Assembly (NCBI RefSeq): GCF_028502605.1
Contig: NW_026611594.1
Coordinates: forward strand, 761,501 to 825,500
Length of the DNA: 64,000 nucleotides
Reading direction: 5' to 3'
Source of the DNA: Trichoderma breve
Lineage: Eukaryota; Ascomycota; Sordariomycetes; Hypocreales; Hypocreaceae
Every line of letters starts with the position of its first letter. Position 1 is the stretch's first letter. Positions 56,879 to 64,000 of this stretch are shown here, in pieces. A program made the position numbers and the translations under genes. The notes below the pieces were generated by a model. It made no database searches, was not told where the DNA came from, and saw nothing but the letters and a program-made list of their open reading frames with translations.

Positions 56879-58202
56879 CTTGACGTATATAATGAATGTC
56901 TGGCTTCGAAATATCAGCGGTTCTCCTAGGTATATCTATTTTGTCCCTTGGGTGTGATACGAGCAATATACGCTGTTTCTGTCTATGGGAAACCTCGATT
57001 GGATCTGTAAATAGAGATGTAAATGACAGTGAGCTACAAAAAAGCGGCAAAGTATGAAGAAAGAAGGTGTGCAGCGTCACATTAACCAGCCTCATTTTCT
57101 GTAAAATATTAGGCAGCCTTGGGCATTCACGCATAATCACACTAATGATGATTATCCTGCAATTCCTATAGGCAGATCTTCCCTCTCGCTTCCATGTATA
57201 ATTCACTATCGTCACATTTTTCACAAATCGTTTACACGAATGTCTGCATCAAGGGAAGTCTTCGACACAGATGCTATCGAAGTGATAAGACACACGGAGC
57301 CACTCTTAATCTCCACTACCTATATCAAGGTGGGAGAAATACTTCATAAAGTTGCTTCTATTAATTCATACAGTAGTAAGTCAGAAATCCTGCATTCTGT
57401 ATAAATTATATGGGTCCCTTTGTGATTACGAGGATTTTGTTGCTAATACATCCCATGGCAATTGTATTATGAGACGAGCATGTGTGCTGTGGTATGGTCT
57501 AGGTACCAAGGTAACATTGAAGGCATTGACTAATGTCCCATACCAGGTATCTCAGGACGCATGAAGTGCTATAGGCTTACAATGCAGCGCAAGGCATTTT
57601 TGGCAAAGTGATTATTTTTTATATTAGACAAACTAATGCTAGTCTGCTGATTGCGGCATATTAAACAATCGAAAATGCGACGGTACGAAGAGCGTGCACA
57701 AATTGTTGATTATTACTCCGTGCAGCATGAATAGATACCTATCACGTATATGTAGTTCCTGCCTGTCTCTTGCTACAGATGCATGTGTTTGCAGATGTCG
57801 GTCCCAATTTACATCAAGGTTCTCCATGGCGCCGCAGCACAACTGCACCTTTTGTAACAAGCTACATTCTCTTAAAAAAAAAAAGGGGGGGGGGGGGGGG
57901 GTGTTCTTCTTCAGGCACGAGGATTCAATGCTAGAATGTTGCTATTGATAACCTGGAAAATATATTACAGCCCTGTAAAGTCAACGTCATTAGTGGAGTA
58001 CTTTGGATATGTGCCTGTAGGCAGCTACGCAGCGCCACTGAAGCTTATCAGCGCGATAAGAACCTTGAATCTTTGCCTCTTAACATTGGCTTGTCCCATG
58101 TCACAGTCATCTTCAAAACAAAAACACTCCCTCACATTATATCGAATCTGCTTCTGGATCAACTGAACCGAGCCATAGCCCGTCTTTGATCGCAGATTCA
58201 CC
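56879..58202. other. intergenic region containing an A11G17 homopolymer
   Basis: No supported gene across 1.3 kb. At 57874-57901 eleven A are followed by seventeen G. The left end is the NLR promoter and the right end that of Dom34. Confidence 0.5.
57874..57901 (+). repeat. homopolymer A11 followed by G17
   Basis: CTTAAAAAAAAAAA runs into seventeen G and then TGTTCTTC. Long G runs are rare in fungal DNA; another run of 18 G lies at 63704-63721. Either is prone to sequencing or assembly error. Confidence 0.85.
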
Positions 58203-59521
58203 ATGAAGCTCGTTTCGCGACACATTCCCAAAGAGTTTGAGGACGAGCAGGTCTCGCTCCTGCCAGAGGATCCAGAGGACATGGTGAGTCGCATCGTCAT
58301 CCGCCCCGCCAGTTCATTTGCGTTTGAAGCTGTCACGACATGAACAGCAGCAGCTAACAGCGCATCTACCCGCAGTGGCACGCATACAACCTGATAGTCC
58401 CTGGCGACCTCGTCCATGCGCATGCCGTGCGAAAAGTCGTCAACATCAACCCGGGCACCGGCGTGCCAGCCGCCGAGCGAGTCCACACGAATCTCGCCAT
58501 ACGAGTCAAGTCGACCTTTTTCGATCCCGCCGTCTCCTCCCTCCGCGTCTCTGGTGTTGTCGCCGCCGAAAACGACCATGTGGCCATGGGCGCCCATCAC
58601 ACACTCGATATCGAGATCAACAGATCATTTACCGTGGTCAAGCCCGACGGCTGGGATAGCGTCGCAAAGGCCACTCTTGCGCAAGCTCTATCAGACGACA
58701 AGAACGGCGCCATGGCCGCGGTGGTGATGCAAGAAGGCCTCGCCAACATCTGCCTCATCACACAGTTCCGAACCGTCCTCAAGACCCGAGTGGAGAGCGT
58801 GGTGCCCAAGAAGCGCGATACGGCCTCGGATCAGGACGCAGGCATGCGAAGATTCTTTGACAAGACATTATCATCATTACTCAGAGCAGTCGACTTTTCC
58901 GAGTCAAGACCTCTATTACTGGCGAGCCCCGGCTTCGTTGCGACAGATTTCAAGGAGTACATTGCGAAACAGGGCCGCGACAAGTCAGACAAGGTGCTTA
59001 CAGCCGTGTCAAGACAAGCGACGATAATACACGCCAACTCGGGACATGTGCACAGCTTAAACGAGGTGCTCAAGAGCCCCGAGGTCCTGGCCAAGATGAA
59101 GGATATGAATTACGCAAAGGAGGCGCAGTACATGGACAACTTTTTCGATCTGCTCAAGCTCGACGATGGACGCGCATGGTACGGCAGCAGAGCCGTAGAA
59201 AAGGCCATTGCTGATGGCGCAGTCGGGCCAGGAGGAGGAGTGCTATTAATCAACAACTCTCTCTTCAGAAGTCAAGACCTGGCGACACGAAAAAAGTACG
59301 TTGCGCTGGTGGACAAGGTCAAACTGGACGGTGGCGAGGCACGGATATTAAGTAGCGATCACGAAAGCGGACAGCGCCTCAAGATGCTGGGGGACATTGC
59401 GGCCATATTGAACTATCCCATGCATGACCTTGACGAAGACGAGGAGGAACAGGCAGCAGAGGCGACGCCAGATAGACGGAATTACGAGGACGATATAGAC
59501 ATGTTAGATAGCGTTATCTAG
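58203..59521 (+). CDS. DOM34: Dom34/Pelota ribosome-rescue factor
   Basis: Exons 58203..58283 and 58376..59521 give 408 residues. The first exon (MKLVSRHIPKEFEDEQVSLLPEDPEDM) and the immediate WHAYNLIVPGDLVHA after the intron are the signature Pelota N-terminal Sm-like fold. ENDHVAMGAHHTLDIE and the central eRF1-like domain (AAVVMQEGLANICLI) follow, then the C-terminal eRF1-like domain with YGSRAVEKAIADGAVG and HESGQRLKMLGDIAAIL. An acidic tail closes it. Dom34 works with the GTPase Hbs1 to split ribosomes stalled on mRNA (no-go and non-stop decay). The central domain carries no GGQ hydrolysis motif, as expected for Pelota. Confidence 0.95.
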
Positions 59522-60006
59522 ATGAGATTGGACAAATACAAGTGTAAAAAGAGAAACAAGAGAGAGTTTTGTTCATGATGTGAGCCTTTTTGCCGATGAT
59601 GACTGAGCTCTGAGTCAACAGTCTGGTCTCCTCCATTTTCCAGATATAGACAGATAGATGGCCCTCCCAATGCCACCTGTTCATGCATGGAATCAATGCA
59701 GTCGGCAGGCAAGTTTGGCCGTTCTCCCGCTTCGGCGTTAATGTCAACGATTAATCATGCATTCACCCAAAAAGGGAGAAAAGATGCCACAAACTCCGGG
59801 CGTTATGTGCAGCACTGTGGGACTCTCAAGATGTGGGAACTAATGAAGTTGCCCCTCATCGATTCGGTGACCCCTCAATAGCGTGGTTGACATCATGCAA
59901 TGGAAATTGTTTATAAGCACTCTTGCTGTTTCTCATTTGAGTCTTTTTTTCAACTTGTAAACTTGTAAACTCTTTTTAACAAAGATTCGAGACGAAATCA
60001 GCAGCA
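59522..60006. other. intergenic region
   Basis: About 485 bp holding the Dom34 3' region and the aldo/keto reductase promoter. No gene is supported. Confidence 0.45.
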
Positions 60007-61108
60007 ATGGCGCAGAAACTCACGTTGCAGTCGGTTGTCAAGCTCAACTCGGGCTATACCATTCCTCTCCTGGGTTTTGGAGTAAGTTTTACTGATACGA
60101 GACATGGCGTGTCCCTTTTAAACAGGTTGCCGTAAACTTGCCGATATGGTGCTTACAAGTGCGCTTTTAGGTCTACCGAACGTATGTCACTCATCGATAT
60201 AGTGCATTTTGTAATGAGTGATTCGTATTGACATCTATTATAGAGCTGCCGATGTTGCTACTGAAGTCTGCAAGGAGGCTTTGAGAATAGGATACAGACA
60301 CGTATGTGCAGCCTTTTTGACGCAGAACTGAAATCTTTCACCTTTTCGATGCTCATCCGTGAAATAGATTGACTCTGCTTCCGGATACTACAACCAGGGC
60401 CCCTCCGCCGCAGGCATTCCCGCCTCCGGCGTCCCCCGCGAAGAAGTCTTCTTCACCACCAAAGTCCCCGTGCGCGAGAAGCCCCTCGGATACCAGAATA
60501 CGCTCGATCTGGTCGACATTGCCCTCCAGGAGACTAAGCTGGACTACCTTGATCTCGTCCTGATTCACTCTCCCTACGGTGGTGTTGAGAACCGAAAGGG
60601 CGCTTGGAAGGCCCTCGTCGAGTCTGTTGAGGCAGGCAAGGTTCGCTCCATTGGTATTTCCAACTATGGCGTGCACCACTTGAACGAGCTGGAGGAGTAC
60701 ATCAAGGAACTCGAATCTGAGCGCGGTGGAGCAGGCAAGGGCGGTGTTATTTCCGTCGGTCAGTGGGAGATTCACCCCTGGCTTCCTAGAGACGACATTG
60801 TGCAGTGGTGCCACGCGAGGAACATTGCCGTCCAGGCGTACTGCCCGATTGTTCGTGGCGAGCGGTTTGGCGATCCCAAGGTTAGTGCCGTGGGTAAGAA
60901 GTACGGCAAGACGGAGGCGCAGGTTTTGCTGCGGTGGAGTTTGCAGAAGGGGCTTGTTCCTCTGATTAAGAGTGTTACGCCTAGCCGTATCGCGGAGAAT
61001 GCGGATATATATGACTTTGAGTTGACGAAGGATGAGGTTAAGGATTTGACGACGACGGAGTATAGCCCTTGTGCTTGGGATCCTACTGTTGAGCCTCTGG
61101 ACAGGTAA
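60007..61108 (+). CDS. aldo/keto reductase
   Basis: Four exons (60007..60081, 60171..60181, 60244..60301, 60368..61108) give 294 residues. The second is an 11-nt microexon coding VYRT, completed by the next exon. Family features are PLLGFGVYRT, ALRIGYRHIDSASGYYNQ with the catalytic Asp and Tyr, VFFTTKV with the catalytic Lys, and LVLIHSPYGG with the catalytic His. RSIGISNYG, QWEIHPWL and the NADPH-binding LIKSVTPSRIAEN segment follow. So the tetrad is complete and the enzyme is probably an active NADPH-dependent carbonyl reductase. The substrate is unknown; the IHSPYGG and CPIVRGERFG pattern is common in fungal AKRs. Confidence 0.93.
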
Positions 61109-61416
61109 AGTAATTGTCGTATATGCATAAAAATATGCTTCTCTGCTTAGTCTCGCAAATACAAAACTGAGTTTTCTCAGAAAAAATAAGAGTAGTGATT
61201 TATGAAGTGAAATCTGTGTGGAATTAGGCATTTGTCGCCTCTCTCTTTGTCGTTTTTTTGGAGATTAATTTTGTTTAATATTGATATAATTGTTATATGT
61301 CGTTACAGGTTTTGTGTTTTGTTTGACAGTTAACAATTATATAGATGGGTCTTTATAGATCTAGATGATATTATATATGCTTCCGTCGCCACTCCGCCAT
61401 ATTTATCCGCGGTTAG
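61109..61416. other. short convergent intergenic region
   Basis: About 300 bp, very AT-rich, with TTTATAGATCTAGATGATATTATATATGC near its right end. Nothing gene-like; it holds the convergent 3' ends. Confidence 0.45.
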
Positions 61417-63654
61417 TCAATCTCTATCCACCCTTGCGACCCCATTTACTCGGTAAACATATGCCACTCCTGATGGAAATTCTGGTTCCATGTCCATTGC
61501 ACGTAAGATCTTATTCTTACTAGGACTTTGGCTAAAGGCCACGTCACTGGTAAAAATGGAAGAATTGAAAGTCACCGCGAAGCGTCCATCGACAACGTCT
61601 GTGGAGGTTATAGGTTTCTGTTGATATGGAGACTGTCTATCGACAATACCTGTGGATGGTTGTTGTTGACCTGGAGAGGGCTCATTCAGAACGTCTGTGG
61701 AGGGTTCAGATTGCTGTTGACCTGAAGACTGTCTATCAAGAATTCCTCCGCGGGCTAGCCATTCACCTGGAAACTGTCTATCGAGAATGACTGTGGGGTT
61801 TTCAGATTGCTGTTGATCTTGAGACTGTCTATTGACAACACCTGTGGGTGGTTTAGATAGCTGTTGATCTGGAGACTGTCTGTCGAGAATGTGCGTGGAG
61901 GCGTCAGGTTGCTGTTGGCTTAGAGAATGTCCATCGATAATTTGTATAGAGTGTTTAGGTCGCTCTTTACTCAGAGGCCCAATCGATGAGCTTAGAGCTT
62001 CGTTTAGAGATGCCGTATTGCTAGCTGTGCCTCCACTACACCCAGCGTTGGTGATCTTCGTCAACCAGGACCGCGGAATGTTCCAATCTGTCTCACTGTG
62101 GCTGCCTGATTGGTCTTTTTGTTTCCTTCTAAGCTTACGAGACTGTAGATAATCTGTAACGCGATGGATGATGAATACAGCCCCGACTGTTGCGATGAGG
62201 GTTGATAAAGCCACCGGAATATACCATACAGCTGGTGTAGTTATCGTTGTCATGCCGAATATGCTCTACGTCCACCTTTCTTTTAGTTCATACGCGACTT
62301 AGGTGTGATTCATTGATGGCCAGAACATACAGCAATAAATGAAAGAGGAAGAAATACAAAAGCAAGCGCGTTTAGACGCATTACTGTCTGACTTTGGCCT
62401 ATTGTCTCGAGATTGAACGTCTATAGAAACACTCATTAGCCCCTCCTGACCTTGGAATCAAGTTTCTCATCTCACCATGTTAAGTAGATTCCGCTGCTGC
62501 TCCAAGACCGTAACACATGTTGATTGATAAAATTCGAGCAGCTCCGCGACATCCTCTAGCCGACGTTGCATTAATTGCAAGGATGCGGATGATGGCATTC
62601 TACCAAGGCCCAGAAGAAAACTGTTCAAAGATTCTCGGTGCATCCTTATATATTCCTGTAGGGCGAGAGTTGTAGAAGCATCCCGATGGAGCTCTCGAGT
62701 TTGATGAAAAATGGGCGATTGGGAACCGAGGCTGAACATGTCCTGAAATATTCCACATCAGTCAAAGATTTCGGTATCAGCAAGCCATCATTGTCAATGT
62801 ACCCGTTCCTTACTCTCGAGATGAAATCTCACAACCTCCAGTGTGCCATCCCAATTGGTAAAAACGAAAAAAGAATCGAAGTAGATCCAGTATGGGCATT
62901 CTTTAAGCCTCTTCCACCTACGTAGGTCAACCGCATCATAATGCCCAAACAACCTATCGGAAACGGAGATGATCGGAGGCCGTTCGAATACCACGGTTAC
63001 AGCTCGCTGCGGGAATTGGGGGAAAGCTTCCAGTCCTTTTACCCATGCTGCTACCTAGTTCTCCTGTTAATTTCTGCTCTAATTAGGTTATCTCAAGACT
63101 TCTTATGAGGGCAGACGTACCGGCATACGTTGAGCCTCCCATAGACCTAGTCGCATAGATCCTCGCGAATACACTCGTTCGGGAGTATCCGTAACGTCAA
63201 TGTTATCCGTGATATAACATAGTTCTGGTGTAGTAATATGTGAGCTCTCCTTGGCCTATTAATTACTTAAGAGCAGGAGATTACTCATGTTATCATTGTC
63301 GAACGCTGGGAGCATGGTGTGGCTTAACTCTCCATTTACTCCGTACAGGAGCTGCACAGGGAAGCTTGGAAAGGCATCAATGAGCGATTCAACTGCCCAC
63401 CTTTGCCAGTTTTCGATGAATCTATGATATGCTATCAGCTTCGACATGCTCTGTGTATGGGGCATGAAAATCCGCTCCTACACAAGGACAAGTCCAATAG
63501 ATTCAGCCATTCCTTGTTCAAGAAACGCCGCAAAGTCTTTGATATCAGTTTCCGTGAAATTCCTTGTCCGGCGCTGCAACCGTTTCATCCTCTCGGGGTG
63601 TGATGACTCCGAGGAACGGGAGCCTCCAGTGGCGGCCGGAGAGGCATGTGCCAT
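61417..63654 (-). pseudogene. CorA-like membrane protein with Q-rich repeat tail; reading frame doubtful
   Basis: The 3' exons are clean: 63054..62803, 62742..62476, 62405..62331 and 62265..61417. They give a coiled segment (LEDVAELLEFYQSTCVTVLEQQRNLL), helix one MRLNALAFVFLPLSFIASIFGM followed by TTI, and helix two WYIPVALSTLIATVGAVFII. This is the fungal CorA-like layout, with GMT in place of the magnesium-channel GMN signature. A ~200-residue tail then holds about seven 16-17-residue repeats (core ILDRQSPDQQ). Upstream, from a likely start at 63654, exons contain IAYHRFIENWQRW and PVQLLYGVNG. An in-frame TAG (63478-63480) and the lack of an in-phase donor before 63250 leave the N-terminal half unresolved. 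It may be decayed or spliced unusually. Confidence 0.6.
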
Positions 63655-64000
63655 CGGCTCAGCTGCGACTGTTGTAACCTTGACGCAATGAGACAAATCG
63701 GTTGGGGGGGGGGGGGGGGGGAACTCAATGATGGTCCGAAGTGGAATCCATCCTGAATAATGCAAAAACAGATGCGAAACCGTGCCCGGTAATTTATCTA
63801 AGAGATCAGCGTGATATCGCTGCGCTTTCTCCTAGCGGGCTCAGTATCCGAGCACGCAGTCTGGCTATTCCAGTAGCTCAGCGTCCAGAATTCTCGGCTA
63901 GGCACTATCCAGATCATTAGATGCTCCGGTTACCTTAGGAACAGCTTCGCGAAGAGTCTTAATAGCACGTCAGTGGGAAAGAAATGAGATTACTCCTTTC
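63655..64000. other. right end of window, including a run of 18 G
   Basis: This holds the presumed promoter of the CorA-like gene. The G18 run lies at 63704-63721. No gene is recognised in the last ~235 bases, although a short minus-strand stretch near the end (LRTLREAVPKVTGAS) could be the edge of another coding region. Confidence 0.45.

Overview
This window looks like nuclear DNA of a filamentous ascomycete, most likely a Sordariomycete and plausibly Hypocreales. The basis is genes with several short introns (about 45-90 nt) with GT-AG ends and CTAAC/CTGAC-like branch sites, Zn2Cys6 and ToxE-like (bANK) regulators, NACHT-type NLR proteins, an RTA1-family membrane protein, and an intron-containing tRNA-Val. 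All exon boundaries below were read by eye from splice signals and reading phase. Each multi-exon model I present as intact keeps one open frame whose length divides by three.

Layout. (1) 0-6.6 kb: a coding fragment running off the left edge, the ribosome-assembly WD40 protein Rrb1, an APC-superfamily permease and an HpcH/HpaI-type aldolase. (2) 6.6-14.6 kb: a gene-poor stretch holding one tRNA-Val(AAC), small inverted repeats, a predicted tiny secreted Ser/Gly-rich peptide and an unexplained GC-richer patch. (3) 14.6-28 kb: an accessory block with a bANK regulator, an unknown 266-aa protein, a divergent homogentisate dioxygenase-like protein, a CocE/NonD hydrolase pseudogene, a Zn2Cys6 regulator with broken reading frame, a truncated GST, a flavin-reductase-like protein and an ABM-domain protein. 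This reads like a partly decayed catabolic or secondary-metabolite cluster. (4) 28-39 kb: a large NACHT-ankyrin NLR, then an RTA1-like protein, a Zn2Cys6 regulator and a cytochrome P450, all three on the minus strand. (5) 39-43.6 kb: no gene seen. (6) 43.6-47.7 kb: thioredoxin and a WDR44-like WD40 protein. (7) 50.6-56.9 kb: a seven-exon gene joining a bZIP basic region, Myb-like segments (one duplicated as an exon) and a two-helix membrane module, convergent with a second NACHT NLR and separated from it by a 9-bp minisatellite. (8) 58-64 kb: Dom34/Pelota, an aldo/keto reductase, and a CorA-like protein with a Q-rich repeat tail and a suspicious in-frame stop.

Conserved housekeeping genes (Rrb1, thioredoxin, WD40, Dom34) thus flank fast-evolving accessory material: NLRs, decayed metabolic genes, repeats and gene-poor stretches. 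The candidates most worth attention are the membrane-anchored bZIP/Myb gene beside the second NLR, the bANK-plus-dioxygenase block, and the CorA-like gene with its repeat tail.
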